A stretch of 64,000 nt of DNA from Olsenella sp. An270. GTDB lineage: Bacteria > Actinomycetota > Coriobacteriia > Coriobacteriales > Atopobiaceae. The DNA lies in contig NZ_NFJF01000004.1 of NCBI RefSeq assembly GCF_002159735.1, positions 62,001 through 126,000 of the forward strand. The letters run 5' to 3'. The notes under the pieces were generated by a model. That model worked only from the letters and a program-made list of their open reading frames with translations, had not been told where the DNA came from and did not search any database. Both the position numbers and the translations under genes were made by a program. How positions within the stretch are numbered: the stretch's first letter is position 1; every line of letters begins with the position of its first letter. Of this stretch, positions 35,157 through 45,210 are shown one piece after another.

Positions 35157-36086
35157 TCAGCTGCGGCGCTCCTCCGAGCGGATGAGGGCCAGGAGGAACG
35201 CGAGGGTGAGGGCGAGGGGAGCGTCGTGGCCGCGAGGGATGCGGAGCATGGCGTCCTGGCCGGAGAGCTCGACGTTCCCGACGGCGCGGCCGTCCTCCAG
35301 CAGCTCGACCTGGTCGCCAAGCCAGTCACCCCGAATGCCGATGTCGCAGCCCTCGAGCTCCCAGACCTCGGCGAGGCCGGCGCGGGGTCGAAGGTTCTTG
35401 CGCACGTGCACGGTGCCGACGCCCTCGATCCTGGCCTCAACCGAGGGGAGCGGCGCTCCCGTCAGAATGATGCGGTACGCCACTCGCGCGACCCTCCTGC
35501 CGGATGCGTCCGCGATCTCCCAGCGCTCCCCACGCGGCACACTCGCAGTATGGCGGATGAGGTAGGGCTGCCCGTCCCTCTCGTCGAGAACCGTGGCCGT
35601 CAGGTCGCGCGGGCCACCTTGCGAGCAAAGTCGCAGGCACAGATTGCCCTCCAGCGCCTCACGAAGCACGCTCAGCGAGGCGTCGGCGTGCGAGCGCGCC
35701 CGCGAAACACGAGCCACGGCGAGCGCGGTCGCAAGCGGCGCAAGCGACAGCGCGGCGCCGATCATTCCCAGCTCCGGCACGAGCGCTGGCGCCACGACCG
35801 CGGCGCCAGCGAGCCCGATCCCCGCGGCCGTCACATAGCTTACCCGCGTCACCCTCCGCTCCTGAGCCTCAACGGCAACCATGGCGTCCACGCCTCCTTT
35901 GACCAGGGCATCGACGCTCACGCCAAAGAGCGCGCTCAGCATGACGAGCGACTGCGCGTCCGGCGTCGTCCTGCCCGACTCCCAGTGCGAGATGGTCTGC
36001 CTGCTCACGTAGAGCGTGGCGGCAAGCTCCTCCTGCGTGAGGCCGCGGGCCAGCCGGAGCTCCTTGATGCTCGAGCCTACGTCCAT
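35157..36086 (-). CDS. Membrane-associated XRE-family regulator with LURP-one-like C-terminal domain
   Basis: 309 residues; ATG preceded by GAGAGGAGG on the minus strand. Residues 5-60 are a Cro/C1-type helix-turn-helix (IKELRLARGLTQEELAATLYVSRQTISHWESGRTTPD). Two hydrophobic helices follow (about 83-105 and 110-130). From about residue 190 the sequence resembles the LURP-one/YxjI (tubby C-terminal-like) fold: WEIADASGRRVARVAY, VHVRKNLRPRAGLAEVWELEG, DIGIRGDWLGDQVELLEDGRAVGNVE. This part is a family-level impression. A DNA-binding domain tethered to the membrane suggests a sensor; target genes are unknown. Confidence 0.75.
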   Translation of the reverse strand: MDVGSSIKELRLARGLTQEELAATLYVSRQTISHWESGRTTPDAQSLVMLSALFGVSVDALVKGGVDAMVAVEAQERRVTRVSYVTAAGIGLAGAAVVAPALVPELGMIGAALSLAPLATALAVARVSRARSHADASLSVLREALEGNLCLRLCSQGGPRDLTATVLDERDGQPYLIRHTASVPRGERWEIADASGRRVARVAYRIILTGAPLPSVEARIEGVGTVHVRKNLRPRAGLAEVWELEGCDIGIRGDWLGDQVELLEDGRAVGNVELSGQDAMLRIPRGHDAPLALTLAFLLALIRSEERRS

Positions 36087-36167
36087 GGCGCCTCCTCTCG
36101 TTGGCAGGACCGTATCAGGGGCGCCTCCGGGTGTCTGTCAAATGTGGTGTACAGACGCGCTGAGCTG

Positions 36168-36410
36168 CTAGTCTTCGAACGCCTCGGAGAGATGGGTGAT
36201 GATGTCGTCCGACTCGTACAGCGGGGCGCCGTCGATGAACAGACAGGGGACCTGCGGCTTGCCGCCCACGCGAACGAGCTCCTCGCGGGCGCCGGGGTCG
36301 GAGGTGATGTCGCGCAGGGGCATCTCGATGCCGCGACGCTCCATGAAGCGCAGGACCTTCTGGCAGTAGGGGCAGGCGGGCATGATGAAGAGCTCGTAGC
36401 GAGGGGTCAT
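36168..36410 (-). CDS. Glutaredoxin-like thioredoxin-fold protein
   Basis: 80 residues, ATG after AAAGGA on the minus strand. Active site CPYC (13-16) in LFIMPACPYCQKVLRF, cis-Pro segment KPQVPCLFIDG (~51-61), and YESDDIITHLSEAF, which resembles the end of a GST-N/glutaredoxin domain. Thiol-disulfide exchange is the expected activity; the reducing partner in a Gram-positive anaerobe is unclear. It is transcribed in the same direction as the regulator gene downstream. Confidence 0.88.
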   Translation of the reverse strand: MTPRYELFIMPACPYCQKVLRFMERRGIEMPLRDITSDPGAREELVRVGGKPQVPCLFIDGAPLYESDDIITHLSEAFED

Positions 36411-36497
36411 GGGTGTCCTTTCGGTCGGCGGGTCGGCGTTCTTCAGGGGCTTGTACCCCGCGGCGGGTCTTCCGCACCTCCGAATGCATAAAACTGT

Positions 36498-36704
36498 CCT
36501 TCGTGCTACAAAACTCTGGATTCAAAATCAAAATGTCGATTCGTGTAGCGTGATTTTGGCCCAAAACAGCAAAACGATTCAATTGTGTATATTCTCAACT
36601 GGGCAAACTCGAAAAGTCTAAGTCTTGGGAGACGAAATTCGGGAAAACTACGCTACACGAACGAACGTTTTGATTCTCAAACAGGGCCCAATGCAGCACG
36701 AGCG
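36498..36704. repeat. AT-rich mirrored repeat array, about 40-bp period, 2+2 units
   Basis: TTCGTGCTAC (36500-36509) and TTCGTGTAGC (36540-36549) head two tandem units, each continuing with A-rich CAAAA stretches. They face GCTACACGAA (36652-36661) and GCAGCACGAG (36693-36702). Both pairs centre on 36600.5-36601. TTCGTGTAGCGT against ACGCTACACGAA is perfect over 12 bases. The 394-base spacer between the divergent glutaredoxin and phosphatase genes is otherwise empty apart from a GGCGAGAAGAAG motif near 36769; it is much richer in A+T than its neighbours. Confidence 0.75.
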
Positions 36705-36804
36705 AGCGTTTTGAACAATCCGACGGCGTCCGCCATGCGTTTCGAAGCCGAAACCATTGCCGTGTATGATGGCGAGAAGAAGACGGCCCGACGAAGGAGC
36801 ATCC

Positions 36805-37404
36805 ATGAACATCGTCTGCCTCGACCTCGAGGGCGTGCTCGTGCCCGAGATCTGGATCGCGTTCTCGGAGGAGTCCGGCATCCCGGAGCTCTCCCGCACC
36901 ACGCGTGACGAGCCCGACTACGACAAGCTCATGGCCTTCCGCATCGCCACGCTGCGCGAGCACGGGCTGGGCCTGCATGAGATCCAGGACGTCATCGCGC
37001 GCATCGACCCGCTCCCCGGCGCGCGCGAGTTCCTCGACGCGCTCCGCGAGCGCACTCAGGCCGTGATCCTCTCCGACACGTTCGAGGAGTTCGCGCGTCC
37101 CCTCATGGCCAAGCTCGGGTGGCCCACGCTGCTGTGCAACTCGCTCGAGGTCGCGCCGTCCGGCGAGATACTCCGGCATCGCATGCGCTGCGAGAACTCC
37201 AAGCTCACTACCGTCCGCGCGCTCCAGAGCTGCGGCTTCGAGACCATCGCCACCGGCGACTCCTTCAACGACCTCGCGATGATCCGCGCGAGCAAGGCGG
37301 GCTTCCTCTTCCGCAGCACGCCGCAGATCCAGGCCGACAACCCGGACCTCCCGGCGTTCGTCGACTACGCCGACCTCCTCGCGGCCATCACGGAGGCGCT
37401 CTAG
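36805..37404 (+). CDS. thrH: HAD phosphatase, ThrH-type phosphoserine phosphatase/homoserine phosphotransferase
   Basis: 199 residues; ATG 36805 after CGAAGGAGC. MNIVCLDLEGVLVPEIWIAF is nearly the same as the start of Pseudomonas ThrH, with Asp7 as nucleophile (DLEG instead of DxDG is a ThrH trait). SDTFEEFARPLMAKLGWPTLLC (~90) and GDSFNDLAMI (~151) give HAD motifs II-IV. ThrH dephosphorylates phosphoserine and can move phosphate to homoserine. It is followed one base later by a histidine phosphatase gene. Confidence 0.88.
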   Translation: MNIVCLDLEGVLVPEIWIAFSEESGIPELSRTTRDEPDYDKLMAFRIATLREHGLGLHEIQDVIARIDPLPGAREFLDALRERTQAVILSDTFEEFARPLMAKLGWPTLLCNSLEVAPSGEILRHRMRCENSKLTTVRALQSCGFETIATGDSFNDLAMIRASKAGFLFRSTPQIQADNPDLPAFVDYADLLAAITEAL

Positions 37405-37405
37405 C

Positions 37406-38014
37406 ATGCCTAAGCTCTACGTGCTGCGCCACGGCCAGACCGTGTACAACCTGCAGAAGCGCGTCCAGGGTCACTGCGACTCGCCGCTCACGGAGCTTGG
37501 CGTCGAGCAGGCGCGCGCCGCGGGCCGCTGGATCGCGTCGGAGAGAATCCGCTTTGACCGTATGTGCTCCTCTCCGCTCGGGCGCACGCTCGCCACGCTC
37601 GACGTGGTGCGCGAGGAGCTGACCGCCGCGGGCATGACCGACCTCCCGCCCGTCGAGCCCGTGGACGGTCTCATCGAGCGCTGCTACGGCGAGTTCGAGG
37701 GCGGTCTCCAATCCGACGTGCCGGCCGACCTGTGGGACCCCGGCGAGGCGCTCGTCCCGTACGGCGGGGAGGGGAGCGTCGCGCTTCGTGAGCGCATCGT
37801 CGCCACGATGACCGACATCATGGGCGCCCCGGACGCCGAGACGGTGCTCGCGGTCTGCCACGGCTCGGCGACGCTGCAGTTCAAGCTCGCGTGGGAGCCG
37901 CTTGCGCGCTGCCCGCAGGACGTGCACCTTGGCAACTGCTGCGTGCTCGTCTACGACTACGACCCCGAGGCGCACACCTTTGCCTGCGAGAGGATCGTGA
38001 ACCAATCGGTCTGA
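37406..38014 (+). CDS. Histidine phosphatase family protein
   Basis: 202 residues. LYVLRHGQTVYNLQKRVQG holds the catalytic RHG (His9) of the phosphoglycerate-mutase/phosphatase branch; CSSPLGRTLAT (~53), ERCYGEFEG (~92) and CHGSATLQF (~152) complete the phosphate pocket. Cofactor-dependent mutase, cobalamin-phosphate phosphatase or broad phosphatase are all possible; length (~200) favours a phosphatase over PGM (~230-250). Probably co-transcribed with the ThrH-like gene. Confidence 0.85.
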   Translation: MPKLYVLRHGQTVYNLQKRVQGHCDSPLTELGVEQARAAGRWIASERIRFDRMCSSPLGRTLATLDVVREELTAAGMTDLPPVEPVDGLIERCYGEFEGGLQSDVPADLWDPGEALVPYGGEGSVALRERIVATMTDIMGAPDAETVLAVCHGSATLQFKLAWEPLARCPQDVHLGNCCVLVYDYDPEAHTFACERIVNQSV

Positions 38015-38054
38015 CCCTCCAGCTGCTCGGACGGCTCGCTGACCGAAATCGCCT

Positions 38055-38096
38055 CCGGGCGAGAGGGACCCCAGCGGTTCCTCTCGCCCGGTTTGT
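38055..38096 (+). terminator. Terminator after the histidine phosphatase gene
   Basis: CCGGGCGAGAGG (38055-38066) pairs perfectly with CCTCTCGCCCGG (38080-38091) and is followed by TTTGTG. The 314-base spacer to rplC goes on to hold an ATGGATACG element, a promoter and a leader of about 125 bases. Confidence 0.8.
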
Positions 38097-38103
38097 GCGG
38101 TCT

Positions 38104-38199
38104 ATGGATACGCCCGGGGGCGCGGAAAGCGCCGCCGCAGCTCAGCGACCCTAAAAAATGTGTGGAGACATTGTGTTGTCCCAGATGCGCGTGTAGACT
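38104..38199 (+). promoter_or_regulatory. S10-operon (rplC) promoter region with ATGGATACG element
   Basis: ATGGATACGCCCGG at 38104-38117, then GCGCGG. A candidate promoter, TTGTGT (38171-38176), 17-base spacer, TAGACT (38194-38199), lies 67 bases downstream of the element, much farther than in the tuf and rpsL promoters. The transcript would carry a leader of about 120 bases before rplC; no known leader motif is recognised there. Confidence 0.6.
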
Positions 38200-38328
38200 A
38201 GACAGGCTGCTCAAAAGGGGAGAGCTGTGTCTCGACCCCAAGAGCCGCAGATACAGGACGTGGTCCGCTGGGGACGGGCGCAAGGGGCGCCCGGAATAGC
38301 CCATGACCACCGAGGGTTAGGAAAGAGC

Positions 38329-38949
38329 ATGGTCAGCACGATCCTTGGCCGCAAGCTTGGGATGACGCAGATCTGGGACGAGGACGACAACGTCGTGCCC
38401 GTCACCGTCATCCAGGCTGGCCCCTGCACTGTCTCGCAGGTCAAGACGAAGGCGACCGACGGCTACGACGCCGTCCAGATCGGCTTCGGAGACATCTCCG
38501 CCAAGCACGTCAACAAGCCCATGGCCGGCCACTTCGCCAAGCAGGGCGTCGAGCCGATGCGCTACCTGCGCGAGGTTCGCGTTGAGAACGGCGAGGAGCA
38601 CCACACCGGTGACGTCGTCACCGTGGCCGACTTCGCCGACGTCAAGTCCGTCGACGTCATCGGCACCTCCAAGGGCAAGGGCTTCCAGGGCACCATCAAG
38701 CGCTGGAACTTCTCCCGCGGCCCCATGACCCACGGCTCCCGCAACCAGCGCCGCCCGGGCTCCATCGGCCAGTGCGCCTACCCCGCGCGCGTCCGCAAGG
38801 GCCTGCACATGTACGGCCACATGGGCGACGAGCGCGTGACGGTCAAGAACCTCAAGCTCGTCCGCATCGACGCCGAGCAGAACCTCATGCTCGTCAAGGG
38901 CGCTGTCCCCGGCGGCAAGAACGCTCTCGTCCAGGTCCGCATGGCCTAA
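38329..38949 (+). CDS. rplC: 50S ribosomal protein L3
   Basis: 206 residues; ATG 38329 (MVSTILGRKLGMTQIWDED) after TTAGGAAAG. The long internal loop with GKGFQGTIKRWNFSRGPMTHGSRNQRRPGSIGQ reaches the peptidyl-transferase region. First gene of rplC-rplD-rplW-..., since rpsJ is elsewhere. Confidence 0.97.
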   Translation: MVSTILGRKLGMTQIWDEDDNVVPVTVIQAGPCTVSQVKTKATDGYDAVQIGFGDISAKHVNKPMAGHFAKQGVEPMRYLREVRVENGEEHHTGDVVTVADFADVKSVDVIGTSKGKGFQGTIKRWNFSRGPMTHGSRNQRRPGSIGQCAYPARVRKGLHMYGHMGDERVTVKNLKLVRIDAEQNLMLVKGAVPGGKNALVQVRMA

Positions 38950-38986
38950 GTGCCAGGAAAACTCTTAGGCTAACAAGGAGGACAGA

Positions 38987-39613
38987 ATGTCCAAGTACGC
39001 AATCAAGAACGCTGAGGGGGCTCAGGTCGCCGAGGCCGAGCTCGCCGACGGCGTCTTCGGCATCGAGCCGAACATCCCCGTCATCCACCAGGTCGTGGTG
39101 TGCCAGGACAGCTGCGCCCGTCAGGGTACCCACTCCGTGAAGAACCGTCACGAGGTCTCCGGCGGCGGCGCCAAGCCCTACCGCCAGAAGGGCACCGGCC
39201 GCGCCCGTCAGGGCTCCACGCGCGCCGCGCAGTGGACCGGCGGCGGCGTCGTCTTTGGCCCCACCCCGCGCACCCACGACAAGCGCATCAACAACAAGAT
39301 GGTCAAGCTCGCCCTGCGCTCCGTGCTGTCCGGCAAGGTCGCCGACCAGGAGCTCGTGCTCGTCGACAGCCTCTCCTTCGAGAAGCCGTCCACCAAGCAG
39401 GCCAAGGCCCTTCTCGGCGCCCTCGGCATCGGCGACAAGCGCGTGACGATCGTCGTCCCCGACGATGACGTGAACACCTACCTCTCGTTCCGCAACCTCG
39501 CCGGCGTCAACGTCATCGGCGTCTCCGAGGCCACCACGCGCACCCTCATCGACAACGGCGCGCTCGTCATGACCGCCGACATCGCGAAGCAGTTCGAGGA
39601 GGTGCTCGCATAA
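38987..39613 (+). CDS. rplD: 50S ribosomal protein L4
   Basis: 208 residues, ATG after AACAAGGAGGAC. The extended loop RQGTHSVKNRHEVSGGGAKP then YRQKGTGRARQGS lines the exit tunnel. In enterobacteria L4 also represses the S10 operon; no matching leader is recognised here. TAATG overlap with rplW. Confidence 0.97.
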   Translation: MSKYAIKNAEGAQVAEAELADGVFGIEPNIPVIHQVVVCQDSCARQGTHSVKNRHEVSGGGAKPYRQKGTGRARQGSTRAAQWTGGGVVFGPTPRTHDKRINNKMVKLALRSVLSGKVADQELVLVDSLSFEKPSTKQAKALLGALGIGDKRVTIVVPDDDVNTYLSFRNLAGVNVIGVSEATTRTLIDNGALVMTADIAKQFEEVLA

Positions 39614-39915
39614 TGAACTCCGCCTACGACGTCATCATTCGCCCGATCGTCTCCGAGCGTTCCTTCGATCTCATCGAGCAGGGCAAGTACACCTTCGAGG
39701 TGGCCAAGTCCGCCCCCAAGGAGGAGATCGCCAGCGCCGTCGAGAAGCTCTTCGGCGTCCACGTGGTCAAGGTCAACACGCTCAACGTCTCCGGCAAGAA
39801 GAAGCGCGTTCGCTACCAGACCCCTGGCACCACGCGCTCCTGGAAGAAGGCCGTCGTGACCCTCGCCCCCGGCGAGACGATCGAGATCTTCGGCAGCCAG
39901 CAGGCCGCTGAGTAG
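39613..39915 (+). CDS. rplW: 50S ribosomal protein L23
   Basis: 100 residues, start overlaps the rplD stop by one base. Tunnel-exit protein that docks trigger factor and SRP. Conserved RPIVSERSFDLIEQGKYTFEVA and VKVNTLNVSGKKKRV. A terminator-like hairpin and an ATGGATACG element separate it from rplB. Confidence 0.97.
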   Translation: MNSAYDVIIRPIVSERSFDLIEQGKYTFEVAKSAPKEEIASAVEKLFGVHVVKVNTLNVSGKKKRVRYQTPGTTRSWKKAVVTLAPGETIEIFGSQQAAE

Positions 39916-39922
39916 CTCGCAG

Positions 39923-39951
39923 CGCCCGGGTCTTTCCGGAGACCCGGGCTT
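39923..39951 (+). terminator. Hairpin between rplW and rplB
   Basis: Perfect 10-bp stem GCCCGGGTCT (39923-39932) / AGACCCGGGC (39939-39948), then TTGC. It lies inside the S10 operon, so it may trim or attenuate the transcript. Confidence 0.65.
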
Positions 39952-39965
39952 GCATGCCGCGCATG

Positions 39966-39987
39966 ATGGATACGCGCGGTACCGTGG
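39966..39987 (+). promoter_or_regulatory. Fourth ATGGATACG element, upstream of rplB
   Basis: ATGGATACGCGCGG (39966-39979) followed two bases later by CCGTGG. It differs from the other copies by one base (C to G). No convincing -35/-10 follows before rplB at 40052, so this copy may be relic or act otherwise than at a promoter. Confidence 0.6.
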
Positions 39988-40051
39988 TAATCCGGTGTCG
40001 TCCGCCACTCCCTGAGCGGAACGGCCAACGGAAAAGAAGGGAAAGGTTTCA

Positions 40052-40888
<837 letters not shown>

Positions 40889-40918
40889 TCGGAACACGAG
40901 TAGTAGGAGATAGAAAGC

Positions 40919-41179
40919 ATGAGCAGAAGTCTCAAGAAGGGCCCGTTCGTGGAGACTCGCCTCCTCGCGCGTGTCGCCGCTCAGAACGAGGCCGGCACCA
41001 AGGAGGTCATCAAGACCTGGTCGCGCTCCTCGACCATCTTCCCCGAGATGGTCGGTCACACGATCGCCGTCCACGACGGCCGCAAGCACGTGCCCGTGTA
41101 CGTCACCGAGTCCATGGTCGGGCACAAGCTGGGCGAGTTCGCCCCCACCCGCACGTTCCGTGGCCACAAGGCCAACTAG
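40919..41179 (+). CDS. rpsS: 30S ribosomal protein S19
   Basis: 86 residues ([19 protein letters not shown]). 30S head protein contacting S13 and the A-site finger. Conserved [30 protein letters not shown]. Slightly short of the 92-residue E. coli protein, usual for Actinobacteria-like forms. Confidence 0.97.
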   Translation: MSRSLKKGPFVETRLLARVAAQNEAGTKEVIKTWSRSSTIFPEMVGHTIAVHDGRKHVPVYVTESMVGHKLGEFAPTRTFRGHKAN

Positions 41180-41194
41180 GGAGGTAGGAGCTAG

Positions 41195-41554
41195 ATGCCT
41201 CAGAACAACACCAACGAGGTCCGTGCCACGGCCAAGTACGTGCGCGTCGCGCCGCGCAAGGCCCGTGCCGTCGTCTCGCTGATCCGCAACCTCCCCGTCG
41301 AGAAGGCCCTCGAGGTCCTGCAGTTCTCCAAGCGCGCCGCCGCCGTCGACGTCGCCAAGGTCCTGCGCTCCGCGATCGCCAACGCCGAGAACAACAACGG
41401 CATGCGTGGCGACAGCCTCTACGTCAAGCTCGCCTACGTTGACGAGGGCCCCACCCTCAAGCGCATCCGTCCGCGCGCCAAGGGCTCTGCCTCTCGCATC
41501 AACAAGCGCATGAGCCACATCACCGTCGTCGTCGCTCCGCGAAAGGAGGCGTAA
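41195..41554 (+). CDS. rplV: 50S ribosomal protein L22
   Basis: 119 residues. Its beta-hairpin lines the exit tunnel at the macrolide constriction: KRIRPRAKGSASRINKRMSH. Start after GGGAGGTAGGAG. Ends six bases before rpsC. Confidence 0.97.
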   Translation: MPQNNTNEVRATAKYVRVAPRKARAVVSLIRNLPVEKALEVLQFSKRAAAVDVAKVLRSAIANAENNNGMRGDSLYVKLAYVDEGPTLKRIRPRAKGSASRINKRMSHITVVVAPRKEA

Positions 41555-41560
41555 GCGAGC

Positions 41561-42696
<1,136 letters not shown>

Positions 42697-42699
42697 TCA

Positions 42700-42915
42700 A
42701 TGAAGTACAAGGACATCCAGGCCATGAGCGACGATGAGCTCGCCAAGAAGCTGGAGGAGGGCCGCGCGGAGCTCTTCAACCTCCGCTTCCAGATGGCCAC
42801 GAGCCAGCTCGACAACACGGCTCGCGTCAAGACCGTGAAGAAGGACATCGCGCGCGTCCAGACCGAGCAGCGCGCCCGTCAGATCGCCGCGGAGAAGTCC
42901 GCTGCCCAGAACTAG
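42700..42915 (+). CDS. rpmC: 50S ribosomal protein L29
   Basis: 71 residues, two-helix protein near the tunnel exit. [40 protein letters not shown] and [15 protein letters not shown] match the family. GGGGAGGAA precedes the ATG. Confidence 0.96.
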   Translation: MKYKDIQAMSDDELAKKLEEGRAELFNLRFQMATSQLDNTARVKTVKKDIARVQTEQRARQIAAEKSAAQN

Positions 42916-42929
42916 CAGGAGATATGACT

Positions 42930-43196
42930 ATGGCTGAGACCGAGAAGAGGAACGCGCGCAAGGTCGTCACCGGGACGGTCGTCTCCATCTCTGGCGACAA
43001 GTCCATCACGGTGAAGATCGACTACCGCAAGCGTCACCCCAAGTACGGCAAGATGATGACCATCTCGAAGAAGCTCCACGCGCACGACGAGAAGAACGAG
43101 TGCGGCGTCGGCGACCTCGTGACCGTCATGGAGACGCGTCCGCTCTCCAAGACCAAGCGTTGGCGTCTCGTGGAGATCGTCGAGCGCGCCAAGTAA
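42930..43196 (+). CDS. rpsQ: 30S ribosomal protein S17
   Basis: 88 residues. AGCAGGAG is 8 bases from ATG 42930 but only 2 from ATG 42924, so the later start is preferred ([19 protein letters not shown]). OB-fold protein that stabilises the 5' domain of 16S r[19 protein letters not shown] at the C-terminus is diagnostic. A 45-base hairpin follows. Confidence 0.96.
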   Translation: MAETEKRNARKVVTGTVVSISGDKSITVKIDYRKRHPKYGKMMTISKKLHAHDEKNECGVGDLVTVMETRPLSKTKRWRLVEIVERAK

Positions 43197-43209
43197 GTAT
43201 CAGTGACGA

Positions 43210-43254
43210 ATCCCCGGACGTGCGCCGCGCGTGTGGGCGCACCTCTCGGGGGAT
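43210..43254 (+). other. Hairpin between rpsQ and rplN
   Basis: ATCCCC (43210-43215) with GTGCGCC inside pairs to GGGCGCAC and GGGGAT (to 43254). It lies within the spc operon 18 bases before rplN. Purpose unknown; regulation or RNA processing are options. Confidence 0.5.
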
Positions 43255-43271
43255 AGTTCGGAGGAACACCA

Positions 43272-43640
43272 ATGATTCAGATGGAGACCATGCTCAACGT
43301 CGCTGACAACAGCGGCGCCAGGCGCGTGAAGTGCGTCAAGGTCCTCGGTGGCTCCAAGCGTCGCTACGCGGGACTTGCCGACGTCATCATCGGCGCCGTG
43401 CAGGAGGCCACCCCGGGCGGCTCCGTGAAGAAGGGCGACATCGTCCGCTGCGTCATCGTGCGCACCACCAAGGAGACCCGCCGCAAGGACGGCAGCTACA
43501 TCAAGTTCGACCAGAACGCCTGCGTGCTGGTCGACAAGGAGGGCGAGCCCAAGGGCACCCGTATCTTCGGGCCCGTCGCTCGTGAGCTCCGCGACCACAA
43601 GTACATGAAGATCGTCTCGCTCGCGCCTGAGACGCTCTAG
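43272..43640 (+). CDS. rplN: 50S ribosomal protein L14
   Basis: 122 residues, standard length ([21 protein letters not shown]). Intersubunit bridge B8. ATG after TCGGAGGAAC. Conserved [26 protein letters not shown] and ENAxV-like QNACVLVD. Confidence 0.98.
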   Translation: MIQMETMLNVADNSGARRVKCVKVLGGSKRRYAGLADVIIGAVQEATPGGSVKKGDIVRCVIVRTTKETRRKDGSYIKFDQNACVLVDKEGEPKGTRIFGPVARELRDHKYMKIVSLAPETL

Positions 43641-43653
43641 GGAGTGAGTGAAT

Positions 43654-43971
43654 ATGGCGAAGATGAACGTGAAGACGGGCGACAAGGTCGTCGTCCTCTC
43701 CGGCAAGGACAAGGGCAAGGAGGGCCTGGTCATCCGCGCCCTCCCCGCTGAGGGCAAGGTCATCGTCGAGGGCGTCGCCGTCGTCAAGAAGGCCGTCCGC
43801 CCGAGCGCCCAGAACCAGCAGGGTGGCTTCGTCGAGAAGGAGGCCGCCATCGACGTGTCCAACGTCATGCTGGTGTGCCCCAAGTGCGGCAAGCCCACCC
43901 GCGTCGGCCACGACGTGAACGACAAGGGCGACAAGGTTCGCGTCTGCAAGAAGTGCGGCGCCCAGTTCTAA
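43654..43971 (+). CDS. rplX: 50S ribosomal protein L24
   Basis: 105 residues; ATG 43654 chosen, with GGAGTGAG 7 bases upstream, over GTG 43648. KOW motif [19 protein letters not shown] (~6-24). C-terminal half has a CPKC..CKKC zinc-ribbon-like pair ([14 protein letters not shown]). A strong hairpin follows, so the spc operon is cut here. Confidence 0.97.
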   Translation: MAKMNVKTGDKVVVLSGKDKGKEGLVIRALPAEGKVIVEGVAVVKKAVRPSAQNQQGGFVEKEAAIDVSNVMLVCPKCGKPTRVGHDVNDKGDKVRVCKKCGAQF

Positions 43972-43994
43972 GAGCCTGAGCCCACGCATCTGAC

Positions 43995-44062
43995 GGGAGC
44001 CCCCGGATTTCCTTCGAGAAGTGCGCTTCGCGGAACTTCTCTCCGGAAATCCGGGGGCTCCC
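43995..44062 (+). terminator. Long two-part hairpin after rplX
   Basis: A perfect 18-bp stem, GGGAGCCCCCGGATTTCC (43995-44012) with GGAAATCCGGGGGCTCCC (44045-44062), encloses GAGAAGT (44016-44022) paired with ACTTCTC (44035-44041). Outer bases match the hairpin after rpsJ (GGAGCCCCCG). Confidence 0.8.
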
Positions 44063-44316
44063 TGCGTTGACTAGCGCGCTCAGGCTCGTTCTTGTCGCCG
44101 CACCTCTGTGCTCGTGAGGGGCGGCGGTTTGTGCATAAACGGTGCCGAGGAGTTCGTCGTTCCCTTTTGTGGAGAAAGGGCGTAATATGTTTCCTTGCGT
44201 CCGTAGGCAGGGAGGATTCTGCCTCGGGTGCATGACAAGGCTCCCGGCCCCGCCAAGGCAGGGAGGTACGAGGTTGGAAACCCCGTGCTGAGAACCCCAG
44301 GATCTAAGGAGTGAAC
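44063..44316 (+). other. Spacer between rplX hairpin and rplE
   Basis: With the hairpin, 345 bases separate rplX from rplE, unusual for this operon. TAATAT at 44183-44188 could be a -10, with a weak TTCCCT 17 bases upstream. GGCAGGGAGG occurs at 44206-44215 and again at 44257-44266. A new promoter for rplE onward is likely somewhere here. No gene is seen. Confidence 0.5.
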
Positions 44317-44874
44317 ATGGCAGACAAGTACGTCCCGCGTCTCAAGGAGCAGTATTTCGCCACCGTGCGTGACGAGCTCCAGAAGCAGTTTGGCTACAAG
44401 AACGTCAACCAGATCCCCAAGATCGAGAAGATCGTGGTGAACATGGGCGTCGGCGAGGCCGCCACGGACGCCAAGGCCATCGACGGCGCCGTCGCCGACC
44501 TGCGCGCCATCACCGGCCAGCAGCCGCTGATCACCCACGCCCGCAAGTCCATCGCCACCTTCAAGCTCCGTGCCGGCATGCCGATCGGCGCCAAGGTGAC
44601 CCTGCGCGGCGACCGCATGTGGGAGTTCTTCGATCGTCTCATCTCCATCGCCATCCCGCGCATCCGCGACTTCCGCGGCATCTCCCCGAAGAGCTTCGAC
44701 GGTCGTGGCAACTTCTCCATGGGCGTCACCGAGCAGCTCATCTTCCCGGAGATCGACTTCGACAAGATCGACCACACCCGCGGCATGGACATCACCATCG
44801 TGACCACCGCTCAGACCGACGAGGAGGGCAAGGCGCTTCTGTCCGCCTTCCACTTCCCGTTCAAGGCTGAGTAG
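44317..44874 (+). CDS. rplE: 50S ribosomal protein L5
   Basis: 185 residues; ATG 44317 ([14 protein letters not shown]), AAGGAG 5 bases upstream. Binds 5S rRNA and P-site tRNA. Conserved [43 protein letters not shown] and [20 protein letters not shown]. Confidence 0.97.
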   Translation: MADKYVPRLKEQYFATVRDELQKQFGYKNVNQIPKIEKIVVNMGVGEAATDAKAIDGAVADLRAITGQQPLITHARKSIATFKLRAGMPIGAKVTLRGDRMWEFFDRLISIAIPRIRDFRGISPKSFDGRGNFSMGVTEQLIFPEIDFDKIDHTRGMDITIVTTAQTDEEGKALLSAFHFPFKAE

Positions 44875-44936
44875 GTCGTATATCAACAAGACGCCCCGTG
44901 CGAGCGGGGCGCCGAGATTGCACTGAAGGAGGATTT

Positions 44937-45122
44937 GTGGCTAAGACATCGATGATCGTCAAGGCTCAGCGCGAGCCGAAGTTCTCTACGCGTACGCAGA
45001 ACCGCTGCCAGCGTTGTGGGCGCCCCCACTCCGTCTATCGCAAGTTCGGCCTCTGCCGCGTGTGCTTCCGCGAGCTTGCGAGCAAGGGCGAGCTTCCTGG
45101 CGTCCGCAAGGCGAGCTGGTAG
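44937..45122 (+). CDS. rpsN: 30S ribosomal protein S14, zinc-binding (type Z)
   Basis: 61 residues from a GTG after TGAAGGAGG. CQRC (24-27) and CRVC (40-43) bind zinc; [18 protein letters not shown] opening is the short S14 of Gram-positives. The longer in-frame ATG reading lacks a ribosome site. A small hairpin, CGCCCC/GGGGCG, precedes it at 44892-44911. Confidence 0.97.
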   Translation: MAKTSMIVKAQREPKFSTRTQNRCQRCGRPHSVYRKFGLCRVCFRELASKGELPGVRKASW

Positions 45123-45210
45123 GACGCAGGGCTCTGGCGCCCAGGCGCACGCGCCACGGGTGCGGGCGAACCGGGCACTCAGGTTCATCATTACCGAAGG
45201 AGAATGATCC

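Noticed and set aside
36498-36704. A small AT-rich gene in the spacer
   Set aside because: Short open frames there have no ribosome sites and cut across the inverted repeats; the mirrored structure accounts for the sequence better.
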